DNA of 64,000 bases from Narthecium ossifragum (taxonomy: Eukaryota > Streptophyta > Magnoliopsida > Dioscoreales > Nartheciaceae): positions 4,998,896 to 5,062,895 of the forward strand of contig OY986963.1 in NCBI GenBank assembly GCA_963920575.1, given 5' to 3'. A model generated the notes under the pieces. That model did no database searches and was not told the origin of the DNA. It worked only from the letters and a program-made list of their open reading frames with translations. A program made the position numbers and the translations under genes. The stretch's first letter is position 1. The number at the start of each line of letters is the position of its first letter. Shown here piece after piece: positions 44,799-55,849 of this stretch.

Positions 44799-45970
44799 TG
44801 AAGGTCCAAGAGGGGGGTGAATTGGACTCTTTTCGAAAAACTAGATTGATGGAAAATTCAGATAGAAAAGAATCTAACAGCTAGAATGCTTGTAAACAAA
44901 ATGAAACTTAACTACAATAGCATGCAAGCATTAACTGAAAGAAGGGTTAGAGGGATGGCACCGATTTATAGTGGTTCGACCCAACTCTTGGTCTACGTCC
45001 ACTTCACTCAAGGCTCTGCTTAAGGTTCCACTACTTGCAAATCCCTTACAAGCTTTTCCTCCAAGCTTCCTGGTGCTTGGTGACCTTACAATCACAGCCA
45101 ACTGCTGTTGAACAACTCTCAAGATACTTCTTCACACTTAAAGAAGATTTACAAAGGTTTTAGCTCAAAGAGAATAAGTAAAATTCTTTCCTAGAACTTG
45201 CTCAAATGATCTCAATAATAGTGATTAAAGTTGTGACAAGTTTACATGAAGAGACTACTTATAGATGGGCTTCAACCAGCTCAATAAGAAGCCCCAACGG
45301 CTCCCTGCAACTCTCCAATGGCTAGTTTTTTTACTCTGCGCGCTCTTGGCGGTCGATCCGTCCATCGTCCGTCACGTATAAAAAAACTCAGCCTCTTTGG
45401 TCGACGGTCAATCCACGCATCGTCCGTCGCTCTCACGGTCGACCGTGACATCGACCGTCACATCGTCCGTGAGCCTCTGTTGAGAAAGTCGCTTCCCAGG
45501 GTCGATGCTCCGATCGACCGTCGCTCCTTGACTTTTCTTCATATATGCGCCACGGTCGACCGCCGCATCGACCGTCGCATCGTCCGTAAGCCTCTGTCAA
45601 GAAAAACGCTTCGGACGGTCGATGCACCGATCGACCGTCGCGTCTCCACTTTCTTCATTGATGCGCCACGGTCGACCGCCACATCGACCGTCGCATCGTC
45701 CGTGAGCCTCTGTCAAGAAAAACGCTTCCAACGGTCGATGCACCGATCGACCGTCGCGTCAATACTCATATAGCCAAGTATGAACCATTCATCACGGTCG
45801 ATCCATGGATCGACCGTCCCATTCCCACGGTTGATCCTTGCATCGACCGTCAGTACAAAATAACTTGAATATTGAATTTAATATCTCCAATTAAAGGGGT
45901 AATAAATATTAAACATATATTTTATCATTTAATGTATATTGGCATCATCAAAACAAGGTTAGGATCAACA
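44799..45970 (-). repeat. 5' LTR of the copia element
   Basis: 1172 bp, matching the 3' LTR throughout with scattered substitutions and tiny indels. It carries the same CGGTCGA half-site cluster (45345-45860), including the palindrome at 45794-45817. Promoter and transcription start lie within it, but no TATA box was chosen. Confidence 0.95.
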
Positions 45971-46328
45971 GGTTAGACGGGTCGGGTTCGGTTGACCCGT
46001 TTATAAACGGGTTGGGTTCTGGTTGATAAGGATGACCCGTTTATTAAACGGGTCGGGTTAGGGTTTAGCTTTTATTAAACGGGTTAGTACCTGATCCGAC
46101 CTGCGAACCCGAATTGCCACCCCTAACTGTGTTACATGCCCCTCTTATAAGACGCTCCTCAAACCCAAGTCAAGAGTTGTGTGACAATGGGGACCTAGTT
46201 ACATTTCGTTGCGCACTTCCTCGTCACAATGTGCAACACCATTCTCCGATCGACTGGGGATGTGAGAGAACAATGTCCTTCCTCTCTCTCTCTCACTCGC
46301 TCTCTCACATGCTCACTAGCTCGTTCCA

Positions 46329-46412
46329 ATGGCGTACAAAGTCATGCTCATTGGGATGGGGAACCCTCTGCTCGACATTTCCATGGTGGTTGACGAGGAG
46401 GTCTTCAACAAG
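46329..46412 (+). pseudogene. Adenosine kinase exon 1 fragment
   Basis: From ATG 46329 the 28 codons include VMLIGMGNPLLDISMVVDEE, the conserved start of plant adenosine kinase (purine salvage; phosphorylates adenosine to AMP). The coding segment ends exactly at a splice-donor-like AACAA|GTAAGC, and the rest of the kinase is absent. It was therefore copied from genomic DNA rather than from mRNA. A 5' UTR-like pyrimidine stretch (46280-46310) is retained upstream. Confidence 0.85.
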
Positions 46413-46424
46413 TAAGCGATGGGG

Positions 46425-46640
46425 AACCCCCTGCGCCACCGCTGCCGGCGAACATGCGGATACCCGCCTTGACGTCGCGGCAGGCGTCGTCATCTCCAGA
46501 CGTGGCAGAGGAACTGCATCATCTCATTCCCGTCGCCGACGAAGCAGGAGTCGTAGGATGGGATAGGCAGTAGAGCCGAAGATGATCTCCACCACGCGGC
46601 GTGATGAGAGTTCCGGCGGAAGCGTCGCCAGGGTCGGGGG
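46425..46640 (-). pseudogene. Fragment of a plant C2H2/PARP-fold family protein
   Basis: Minus-strand pieces in three frames: SSRRVVEIIFGS, then YDSCFVGDGNEMMQFLCHV, then CRDVKAGIRMFAGSGGA. In order they resemble a plant family annotated as C2H2-like zinc finger proteins with a PARP-like fold, in which GDGNEMMRF and a GIR(T/M)FAxSGxAH segment recur. Small indels have broken the frame. The identification is from memory of the family pattern and is moderately sure. Confidence 0.6.
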
Positions 46641-46784
46641 CGGAGCCGCTGGGAGCGGCGGGCGGATGGGCTTGGGTGTGGTTTCGCATTGGTAACGGAT
46701 TTGGTGGTTGGTTTATGTTGGGATTGGGACGGTGGATTGGTTTTCTCTTTGGAAATGGTCGTAATGTTCTCGGGTCTCAATCTT

Positions 46785-47170
46785 ACGTGCATATCATATT
46801 TTACGCATGCATTTTATACGCATTTTTTACTCCTAACTTTTACGCGCGTTTGTATGTCAATTTAACACGTATATTATAATTTACGTGCATATTTTCAACT
46901 TAGTGTTAGCTTACTAATATATGCGTAGATGAGATGTTTATACTCGTGTGTGCAAAATATTCGTGCATCATTGGTGTTTGTATTGCATTACACGCGTTTA
47001 TTGTGATAAATTTCACGCATAGCATTTATACTCGCTGTTATGTCGTGTATAGCATTTATACTTGTAGTAGCGCCGCTTATAACCCTTACTCTCGTGTTTG
47101 TTTATTTATATATACTCCGCGTATAACTTTATACTCGAAGTTACGTCGCGCGGATTGCCAACACTGATAA
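46785..47170. repeat. AT-rich region with recurrent ACGCG / ACGTG / TATAC words
   Basis: Short words such as TTTACGC, ACGTGCATAT, TTTATACTCG and ACGCGTTTA recur irregularly. The style recalls the inner arms of the Mutator-like element at 28313-30360 (ACGCGTATA, ACACGCGT), but no long alignment was evident. Confidence 0.5.
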
Positions 47171-47505
47171 AAAAAAACAAGTGAATAAACACGCATATGT
47201 GCATGAAATAATAGGTCACTTGTGATCCCTATAACTTTTCCCAAAATAATTCTAAAAAATTGTAACCTAGCCTTAGCTTATCTGATAAAAAAAGAGAAAA
47301 AAAATGTCGAACTTCTCTCACACATGATGAGCATAGAGTATCCTAAAAACCAATGACACCTGCTTAGGTCGCGCTCGCCAGGCTACCCAAAAAATTAGCT
47401 AAATAAATAAGAGAGGACAAGGTCCTCCTACCTCTCCTCCCCACCGTCCAAACGCGAATTCTAAAAAAAGAGCGAAACCTAAGACCAAAGAAGCCTATCA
47501 TTGGG

Positions 47506-47840
47506 ATGGAGGGCCCCTTCCTGGATCCCAACTTGGCGAGAATGGTGACCATGGAGGGGAAGGAGGAGTTGGAGTCGGAGACGAAGCTGGTGGTGCGACA
47601 AGAGGACTCGTCGGCTGCTGAGGCAGATGCGACGGAGTTTCGGGATATCTTGATGGTTAAGGTGTTTGTGGACAATTGGAGGTGTTTGTGGGGGAGATGA
47701 AGAAGCTCTGATGCATCGCGGTGTTGATCGTGTTCAACATTCCCTGTCTATCAGATTTTCATGGGACACCTCGGCAACCTCTATCTCTTCGCCGTCGCCA
47801 TTGGTCTCTCTGTTATCTCCAACTTCTCCTTTGGATGAGC
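47506..47840 (+). pseudogene. MATE (DTX) efflux transporter N-terminal fragment
   Basis: An open frame 47506-47700 (acidic leader ending near FRDILMVKVFV) is followed, in shifted frames, by GEMKKL, CIAVLIVFNI and MGHLGNLYLFAVAIGLSVIS (47762-47824). This is the first-helix region of plant multidrug and toxic compound extrusion transporters. A near-duplicate of AGGTGTTTGTGG around 47660-47690 probably caused one frame break, and a stop follows NFSFG. No further exons follow. Confidence 0.7.
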
Positions 47841-47940
47841 TTGAGAGAGAGAGAAAGAGAGGAGTGAGAGAGATCGGGGAGTACAGGGAGAAGTGGATAA
47901 AAATTAAATTTTTTATTATTTATGACACGGCATGACTTCA

Positions 47941-49791
47941 TCCATGTTAGGACCCCGGATCAACATTTTGAGACTTTGGGCCTTATTTTGCAAGAAACCA
48001 AGGGAGGGCCCGGATGTATAGGGATCCTAAACAGCTAAAAAAAATTACTAGCTATCATGGCTATGTGGGAAGCCACGCGTTAAGAAGTGCAGACTTTCAA
48101 CTGCCAGGAAACCTTGTACAGCAATTAAGCTCATAATATTTTTATGCTGACCAAATCAAAGATGCTAATTAATTTATTATCAACCTTAACTCACCATGTT
48201 TATATGTAACCTACCTGCTCTGAATCCAACTGCATGCTAGCTACTTCCAGTTTGATCTTTCCTAGGATACCTTACTGGATCTTATCCAGATCTATATGAT
48301 CCAATCTCAATCTAGACCGGTTCAACCCCTTGTCGAAACTAGATTATGCAAGAACCGGATGATGTCATCAACATGCACTTGCTCAACAATGAAGACTTAC
48401 TTCAAGAATTATATGTATATAGATTGCTTGTGACTGTTATCTTATCACCACCCACATGCATGCATGCTGGTCTGGTTTGGATTAGTTCTTCCTTCCGGAA
48501 TTTTTCAGCAGAAAGATTGGATTGGCGTATATACATGCATGCACCTTGATCTGAAACTCTAGCTGATCAATTCATCTCTTTATATTATTACACAAGCTGA
48601 TCTTCGTCAGATCACCAGATGATAACTGGGATGACCAACATGAGTTGTTGTGGTCATTTAGGTGCATCTGTAATCTTTCAGTCTTCTTTCCTTGGATATA
48701 TATATATATAAAGCAGTCAACAATATATTGGCATATATATGAGATACAGATTCTACAACAACCTACTTATTTTATATGTTCCAAGGATTGGCCAAGAGGC
48801 CTCTTTCTTGCTATATCTATTATGAAAATATGCATGCATGGTATGACATAACATCCTAATTAACAAGTTTTCTATTCATTTTAAGGATTACTTAATTGGA
48901 AGAGTTGTTTCCACAGCTGAATGTACAAACCAGTTGAATACAAAACAACCTACGTACATTTGCGGCTATAGAAAAGGGCGCAATTTGGAACTAAACTGCA
49001 TGTAATTGTATGCGTGGAAGCCTGTTCAGAGGTTTTCTTGACTAGATAAATAAAGACTAATACCTAGAACAGACCTGTTGTTTTCTTTGTAAAGAAGTAA
49101 TAGTACATTACATATTGAATTTGAACATGATAACATCTGGATTGTGAACTTTTGTTATAATTATCACCATCTTTCGATCTCAAATTAATTAGTCAAACAT
49201 TTTCAGATTGAAAAGAGCAGAAAAATTTTATATGAGCAACATATATATATACTCTATAAATTATGGAACTTGTTTGTTTAATTAGTCTATATAAAGGTGA
49301 TGAATTAAGAAGCTCGCTCTTTTATTTAGTCTTGGTAGCTAGGAACTAATTATTTCTCTCTCAGATAAAACAAAGAGAAGACTGCAATCGATATTCATGA
49401 ACTATAGCTGCTCCTATAACTTATTAGCTACAAAATTTCAATCTTTTAAACAAAGAAAGAGTAGGCCAGCCTCCTATCTTGACTTAGGACGAATATACGC
49501 ATGCAATCACTCAGTCCTCGCACGGAGAATTCAAACCCCAAGACCTTACGGCGGGAAAATCACAATTAATTAGCCTGATTAATTAGCCACTACATGCACT
49601 ATATATGCACTCAAGTAATTAATTAATTATAAAATAATTGCATGCTTAGTCAAGGGTGAAAGTTGTAAGATTGGTTGAGCTTCGACCATCCTCCTACAAT
49701 GTGACCACTTCCACCATGAGTATGGATGAGACTTCAAGATTGCTAGCTAGAGTTGCCATTTTCGAACATTGTTACCTCGTTAATGCACTAA
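47941..49791. other. Intergenic region, no gene recognised
   Basis: AT-rich sequence with repeated GCATGCATG words, TA-rich simple repeats (48697-48711) and no frame with recognisable similarity. Confidence 0.5.
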
Positions 49792-50126
49792 GGGCTCGTT
49801 TGTTTCGTGGTATTATAGGTGGGATAAGATTAGTAATCATGTGGACCCCATTTTACTCCATGTTTGGTGTGATTTTAGACATGGGATAATAGGGACTCCA
49901 TATCCCTTGTATATGGGATAAAATAATCCCATGAGATAAGATTCATTGGATTAAAAACTAAAAAACTTTAAATATTTGATTAAATCTTCTCCCACCTTAT
50001 CATTTGTCTTACCAAACATGAGAGAAGAGTACCCCTCACACCATCTCCCGGGGGAATATATCCCGGGATACAATCTCCCGGGAGATTATATCCACCCATA
50101 TCCTGTCCCGCGAAACAAACGTGGCC
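49792..50126. mobile_element. PIF/Harbinger-like (Tourist) MITE, 335 bp
   Basis: The left end GGGCTCGTTTGTTTCG and the right end (inward) GGCCACGTTTGTTTCG form terminal inverted repeats. They are flanked by the 3-bp duplication TAA (49789-49791; 50127-50129), as expected for PIF/Harbinger insertions. The interior contains several GGGATAAGAT / TCCCGGGAG motifs and no coding capacity. Confidence 0.85.
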
Positions 50127-51991
50127 TAATAGTCTGCCTTTAAAGTGTTCCAAGTGCATGTTCTATTCTATTATATATGGACCGTGTGATCTTCGGATTT
50201 ACGCCTATTCTAGAGGCCTTGCTTCAGAAGAAAGTTTCCACTGTTTGGCTATAATTATATATATATATATATCAGAAGATTCCTACTCCCTTGCTTAACG
50301 CAAATACGCAATGGGCGGGGAATCTAGCTAATTCCATTCAATTGGTATCGCTATCAATATTGTCTCAACGCGCTTCCAAAAGTGAAGCCAAAGTCATGTG
50401 AATTGGTACACGAATTCCGTAATTTGTCAACTTGATCAGATGTTGGTGTCCCTCATGTCAAGCATTGACCTTTTCATCGATGCAGCAATAATCTGCAGGA
50501 CTACCTTCCTTTAAGACGACATTTACTAGATACAATTAAAGTCAGACCCAGTCCTTATCTTCCTTGTTGCGCTCTTTAATGTTGGGAGGCAATAAGATAG
50601 CTACGATATGAAGAATGCAGTGTGTATATGGACCAACGTACTTTAGCTTAGGTAGGAGTTATGTATGTACACTACTAACTAGAAGATGCATGAGAGTGCT
50701 TAATTTCCCACGTGTTGTGCTCGTGTGAATCGACAGTACAAGTTAGAGGTCAATGCTTGATCTTGATCGATTAAATGGTGCCGGTAAGGCGGATTGCTAT
50801 CCGTATCATGGTGGGTGGTCCAGCATGCATTACATCCTCCATGGCCAGAGCAATTCACCTCCAATCAGTCAAATCATGCTTAATTTCAATCAATCAACAA
50901 ACATTATGGATAAATAGATAGATAGCTAACAAAGTGCAGACCCCTGCTTAATATCCTCTTCACTATCTGGCCAGGAAGAGACAATGGAAGGTAAGCAGAG
51001 ATTAATTAGCATTCTCTTTCCACACTTATGATTAATTAGCTAGTTTTTTTACCCTGACTCAACTCAGGATGGGTAATTAAATAGAATTCGATTTTTACAA
51101 GTCTAATTAACCGCCACACCACATGCAGAAATGGTGGGTTGTATTCGATTTAATTAAGAGAATTAGCTCAATAGCTGGAGTTGGTAGAAAAAGATACGAA
51201 CTGAGCAAGACGACCGCGTGGACTTGTTTTTTAATCACGCAATCAAAATTAGTAGACGAGAAATTTGATTTCAGATGTCATGTTTAACACGAAATCCTGA
51301 TCCTGTGTACGGTTTCCAAAGTTGAGGAGCAGAATTCCACGCTTGAGCTTTCGTCCAACCTCTCTCAATAAATTAGAAAGGGGAATTAATGAACCAGCAG
51401 CACGAGAGAGCAACCAGAGAGACAGCGGCCAGAAGCCACTAATCCTCCCTCCTCGCAGGGGGTGGTGGCCCATTCCAAAGTGGTAGAGTACTCTCCTACG
51501 TCGCTGCTGCCAGCGTTAGCGTTGGCGTTGGAGCTATTAATTCTTCGCAATTCCACCACCACCAAGATTTCTAATAGATCGAGGTGGTTGAGCGCTCTCA
51601 CCTCTCCTCTCTCCAAACCACCCCCATTAATAGGCGAGCTGTCCCACCCATCCACCTATGACCCCGCAGCCCTCTCTTTTCACCTCCTACCACACGTTAA
51701 TTGTCTCGCTCAGTTAACAGTACTCTCCTCTCCTATAGCTAACTACATAGATTTAAGGAATACCCCACCATTTGTAGAGCACTATTAGAACACATCGCTC
51801 TAGTTCTTTGTAGTTTGAACTGAAAGCAACACACGCTTTCGTTTCGATAGCTTTTATATGTGTGTGTGTGTCCCCTATATATATATATATATACACATGC
51901 GGCTTTCGAGTACTTCTAAACCATAGCTGCTCCTTGTAGGAAGAATTCTTATAGCGAGGAGGAGGAGGTGAGGATAAGACAGGGGTTAGAT
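50127..51991 (+). other. KCS upstream region and 5' UTR
   Basis: About 1.9 kb between the MITE and the KCS start. A (TA)n tract (51876-51893) lies about 100 bp before the ATG and could serve as the TATA region, but its repeat nature makes this uncertain. Also present are a second TA tract near 50257 and a GC-rich patch at 51440-51680 with open frames on both strands that resemble nothing known. Confidence 0.45.
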
Positions 51992-53554
51992 ATGGAGAAG
52001 GAGAGATTAACCGCTGAGATGGCGTTCAAGGGCTCCGACGACTCCATCGTGATCAAGATACGCCGGACGTTGCCGGACTTCTTGCAGTCGGTGAAGCTCA
52101 AGTACGTCAAACTCGGCCTCCGTTCGACCACCGTACCTTGGTCGTACCTGCTGGTGCCGGTGCTAGCCTTGGCTGCTGCGGCCTTGCTGCATGTGGATCC
52201 CCGGTCGCTGGTGATGCCCGCGACGTTCTCAGTCGACCTTGCCAACGGGCTGACCGCGACCTCCGTGGCTGTGGCGTTGTTGACGGCTTACTACTTGAAA
52301 AGGCCGCGCCCCGTGTACCTCGTTGACTTCGCATGCTACAAGGCCGAAGACGGGCTCAAGATCAGCCAAGAGGGGTTCTTGGACATGACGGAGAGCACCG
52401 GTGGGTTCACGAAGGAGTCGCTGGACTTCCAGACGAAGATCACCACGCGCTCGGGGCTCGGCGACGAGACGTACCTCCCGGACGCTATACAGGCGCGGCC
52501 TCCCCGCCTCTGCATGGCGGAGGCCCGGAACGAAGCGGAATTGGTGATGTTTGGCAGCCTCGATGCGCTCTTCGCCAGCACCGGGATCGACCCGAAACGC
52601 GACGTGCGCATCCTCATCGTCAACTGCAGCTTGTTCAACCCGACGCCATCCCTCGCGTCCATGATCATTAACAAGTACAAAATGCGGGAGGACATCAAGA
52701 GCTACAACCTCGGCGGCATGGGCTGCAGCGCCGGGCTCATCTCCATCGACCTCGCCAAGGACCTCCTCCAGGCGAACCCCGACTCTTACGCGCTCGTGCT
52801 CAGCACCGAGAACGTCACCCTCAACTGGTACTTCGGCAACGACCGATCCATGCTACTCTCCAACTGCATCTTCCGCATGGGCGCCGGCGCGGTGCTGCTC
52901 TCGAACAAAAGGCGCGACGCGGGGAGGGCCAAGTACAAGCTGATGCACACGGTGCGCACCCACAAGGGAGCGAACGACAGCTGCTTCAACTGCGTCTACC
53001 AGCGCGAGGACGAGGCTGGAGTGGTGGGCGTGTCCCTGGCCAGAGAGCTGATGGCGGTGGCCGGGGACGCGCTGAAGACCAACATCACGACCTTAGGCCC
53101 CCTGGTGCTGCCGCTCAGCGAGCAATTAAAGTTCCTGATGACCCTGGTGGCGCGACGCGCGCTGGGGCTCAAAGGGGTGCGCCCGTACATACCGGACTTC
53201 AAGCGCGCGTTCGAGCACTTCTGCGTGCACGCCGGCGGGAGGGCGGTGCTCGACGAGGTGCACAAGAACTTGGGCCTGACGGACCGCGACATGGAGCCGT
53301 CCCGCAGCACGCTGCACAGGTTCGGCAACACGAGCAGCAGCTCGCTGTGGTACGAGCTGGCGTACGCGGAGGCCAAGGGTCGGGTCGGGAAAGGCGACCG
53401 AGTCTGGCAGATTGGGTTCGGGTCGGGATTCAAATGCAACAGCGCGGTTTGGCTCGCCTTGAGGGATGTCCCCGCCATTGAGGAGCTGAAAGGGGCCAAA
53501 ACCCGGTGCAACCCCTGGGCCGACTGCATCCAGCGATACCCTGTCAAGATGTGA
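51992..53554 (+). CDS. KCS: 3-ketoacyl-CoA synthase (very-long-chain fatty acid elongase)
   Basis: Condensing enzyme of the ER fatty-acid elongase: joins malonyl-CoA to long-chain acyl-CoA for wax, suberin, cutin and sphingolipid precursors. Single exon, 520 aa from ATG 51992; the open frame extends 8 codons upstream only to a GTG, so 51992 is the start. Two membrane helices lie near residues 46-62 and 80-97. The FAE1/CUT1 domain follows from [14 protein letters not shown]. Catalytic residues are visible with the exact family spacing: Cys245 (GGMGCSAGL), His413 ([11 protein letters not shown]) and Asn446 ([13 protein letters not shown]). Also present are [32 protein letters not shown] and [19 protein letters not shown]. 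It most resembles the KCS4/KCS11 group. It is strongly GC-rich compared with its surroundings. Confidence 0.97.
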   Translation: MEKERLTAEMAFKGSDDSIVIKIRRTLPDFLQSVKLKYVKLGLRSTTVPWSYLLVPVLALAAAALLHVDPRSLVMPATFSVDLANGLTATSVAVALLTAYYLKRPRPVYLVDFACYKAEDGLKISQEGFLDMTESTGGFTKESLDFQTKITTRSGLGDETYLPDAIQARPPRLCMAEARNEAELVMFGSLDALFASTGIDPKRDVRILIVNCSLFNPTPSLASMIINKYKMREDIKSYNLGGMGCSAGLISIDLAKDLLQANPDSYALVLSTENVTLNWYFGNDRSMLLSNCIFRMGAGAVLLSNKRRDAGRAKYKLMHTVRTHKGANDSCFNCVYQREDEAGVVGVSLARELMAVAGDALKTNITTLGPLVLPLSEQLKFLMTLVARRALGLKGVRPYIPDFKRAFEHFCVHAGGRAVLDEVHKNLGLTDRDMEPSRSTLHRFGNTSSSSLWYELAYAEAKGRVGKGDRVWQIGFGSGFKCNSAVWLALRDVPAIEELKGAKTRCNPWADCIQRYPVKM

Positions 53555-55849
53555 AGTATACGTGGCACGGGGACCAGTAAAGACTGGTTTTTATCCAAAG
53601 TAATTTGTTTGTGTGGTTTTGTTTGTTAGATTTTATGTGGGTGTGCAATTATCTATAGGCTGTATAACGTGTATTGCATCGAATTGGGGCAGGTACGGTT
53701 CATTCAATCAAAAATAGCTGGAGGAATCTAGTGATATATATATATTTACACACAGTTGTATTAAATCTCCTGGCTATAAAGAGACATCCATATTCGAGTA
53801 ATCTAACAAAGCTGTGTTTAAAACATTAAAGTCTCGACTCTGGCTCTCATTTATTGTAGAACTATGGGCCCCGGAGTTGGAAGATGCTGATCTCGCAGCT
53901 ACCAGCCGCTGACCGGAGCAACCAACCGCTCAGGAAACGAAGCGGTGGTTGAGAACATCTAAGTTTCTACTTTCTAGAGAGGGGGGGGGGGGGGGGGGGG
54001 GGGGGCTCCGTGGCTATTGATGGCAAGTACGAGTGGACAGCTGTAGTGTTTCTCTGAAGAGGACAGCGTAGTGGAGACAATCTGGTCGGATGTTGAATTG
54101 ATTGGGCCGGTTTTGATTGGGCCGGTTTGGAAGAGAAAACTTGCATGGTTGCCTATTGCTCAACTGGAGCAAGAGTTTAAGCGAGTCTAGGGTGTTATTT
54201 TTGTGATCTTATCCGTCGGGTCGGATGGGGGCTGTTGAGGAGGTTTTTGGTTGATGTAATATAGCAGTGTAGGTGCTGGATGTAATGCAACAGTTTGGCT
54301 CAACTAAGCAAAAAAACAAAAAAACTGGAACAGGAGTTTTGATGTGTGTGAGAGAGAGGGCTATTTGGTTGGTGGAACTTCCGATTCAATTGGATCGTGG
54401 GATCGGACAATAGATACATTTGTTTAGTTAGTCCAATAATTTGAAAAATGGGTCAGAGGATAAATGCATCGTTGTTGTTTGGTTGGTCTTTTGAATCAAC
54501 TGATGGGCCTTGATTCTTTGTTTATATATGTGTCATAATATAATGACTTTATTGAAATTAAAATAATGTTTATATAATTTTAGTGTTCATATAATTTTAT
54601 TGAATATATTTTAACATGTTCACGAGTGCACAACAGATGCACTGTATTAACTGTTTTTTTTCATCATGTGGTGTATGCATCTGTTATGCATCAACTTAGT
54701 ATGTAGGATAAAAGTGAGTTAGTAACACAGGCAGGAAATGAGAGAGAGAGAGAGTCAAGGATGCCGCGGAAAAGCCTGTAGCTGTGAATTTGATGTCAAT
54801 CACGTGACCACTTAGCTGTTGTTACAAACCAACAAACCCACATCCCTCATCTTATGAAACAGATCTTTTATGCTGTTAGTTTGTTTCCTGCTTTCTAGAA
54901 TTGTTATTAAGCTGCTTCCTAGTTTCTAGCATAAAAAAAAGCACTTTGCATTTTCACCATTACTGGAATGGTTCCTTTATCTGTCAAGAGAGAGAGAGAG
55001 AGTCGTGCCATACTTTCCTAGCTTGATGGATTAGTGAGAGACTATTAATTCCCTCAAGATTTGCACCACTGGTATAGTACATGCATCAACTTCACCAATT
55101 TAGCTTGTAGGATAAAAGTACATGCACTTTTACGAAGAAACCTGTATAGTGAACGGATATAGCAATCTTGGGCTAACAGCTAGGCTCAATAGGCTTAACT
55201 AATAAAATAAAAGAATAGTATTATTAGTTTCCAGAAGCTATCATCACTAGCTTTTGACTGTTTGAGAGCGATATATACAAAGAAGTAGAAGCCTAACATT
55301 TTTCAATTGATTGATTGATTATGAGAGCAATGACTGACTGGGAAATCTTCCTTGAGATTTGTCTACAAGCGGGAGGAGGAGAGGCAATTGTTGGAGAGAG
55401 ATCATGTGTGAGTCGTGTTAGGCGCACATGATGGATAATAAGTATATAGGTGAGACGTGTGACGCACATAATTGACAACTAACTACTGAAAAAACTCAAC
55501 TCTTTCTCAACAATAAGAAACTAGACTGGACTTACAACTAGAAACTAGGTTTTAGTCTCTTTGGCTCAACTTATCAAAAAAAAAACTAGAAACTATGCAA
55601 ACTCTGAGAAATCAAAAGACTTGTAAGACTAATTCTGATAGTAAAACAATAAGAATAAAGATCCGTGCACTTCTGAAACGTATCTACTTTCTTTTTTGCC
55701 GCTTTGATCAAGCCATGATGATGATTGCTTCAATTATACTCGTTAAGATGCATGCATGATATTATTCAATGATAGCTGGGAAAAGATCACATCACTTGCA
55801 TTTGCCAATTGCAACTACGTCTCAGACATCACATATAGGTGGAGCCCTG
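53555..55849. other. KCS 3' flank and intergenic region
   Basis: 3' UTR-like AT-rich sequence is followed by intergenic DNA. It contains a run of 25 G (53981-54005), a duplicated TTGATTGGGCCGGTTT (about 54098-54128), GA microsatellites (54740-54753; 54986-55001) and poly-A patches after CTCAACTAAGC (54312) and CTCAACTTATC (55570). No gene recognised. Confidence 0.5.
53981..54005. repeat. Poly-G tract (25 G)
   Basis: Twenty-five consecutive G on the plus strand, preceded by AGAGA. Long G runs are slippage-prone and can form G-quadruplexes; the exact length may be an assembly estimate. Confidence 0.95.

Larger units (their letters stand above)
36291..45970 (-). mobile_element. Complete SIRE/Maximus-type copia LTR retrotransposon
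   Basis: A 9.68-kb element on the minus strand bounded by direct LTRs and perfect target duplications GGTTA (36286-36290; 45971-45975). Order in transcription: 5' LTR (44799-45970), primer-binding site, gag (44734-42989), pol (42968-39857), a repeat-rich spacer, an extra ORF (39207-37978), polypurine tract (37461-37474), 3' LTR (36291-37460). Size, LTR length and the extra 3' ORF fit the SIRE/Maximus lineage. The LTRs differ at about two dozen sites by eye (about 2%), indicating a fairly recent insertion. Pol is broken. Confidence 0.95.
33545..46125. mobile_element. Older CGGGTT-rich element (hAT-like right end) split by two LTR insertions
   Basis: Matching CGGGTCGGGTTCGGTTGACC / TTTATAAACGGGTT blocks occur at 33551-33594 and 45977-46016, with a short remnant at 36264-36285. 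The right terminus, TTGCCACCCCTA at 46114-46125, resembles hAT-type MITE ends. The solo LTR (33596-36258) and the copia element (36291-45970), each with a target duplication inside this sequence, interrupt it. No matching left terminus was found, so the class is tentative. Confidence 0.4.
46130..47940. mobile_element. Chimeric block of captured host gene fragments (Pack-MULE or Helitron-like)
   Basis: Three unrelated host gene fragments lie within 1.8 kb: adenosine kinase exon 1 (+), a C2H2/PARP-like family fragment (-) and a MATE transporter fragment (+). They are separated by an AT-rich region with ACGCG/TATAC motifs. Such clusters are typical of transposons that capture gene pieces. No terminal inverted repeats, Helitron 3' hairpin or target duplication could be set by eye, so the carrier is unknown. 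Confidence 0.6.

Noticed and set aside
46601..46879. Plus-strand frame rich in Gly/Trp across the gene-fragment block
   Set aside because: It is antisense to the C2H2/PARP-like fragment and runs into AT-rich sequence; no similarity recognised.
51968..51991. Upstream extension of KCS
   Set aside because: The apparent start is GTG, not ATG; the first ATG of the frame is 51992 and gives a normal KCS N-terminus.
53860..54330. Possible LINE 3' tail ending in an A-rich stretch
   Set aside because: No RNase H or zinc-finger coding remnant and no target duplication could be seen.
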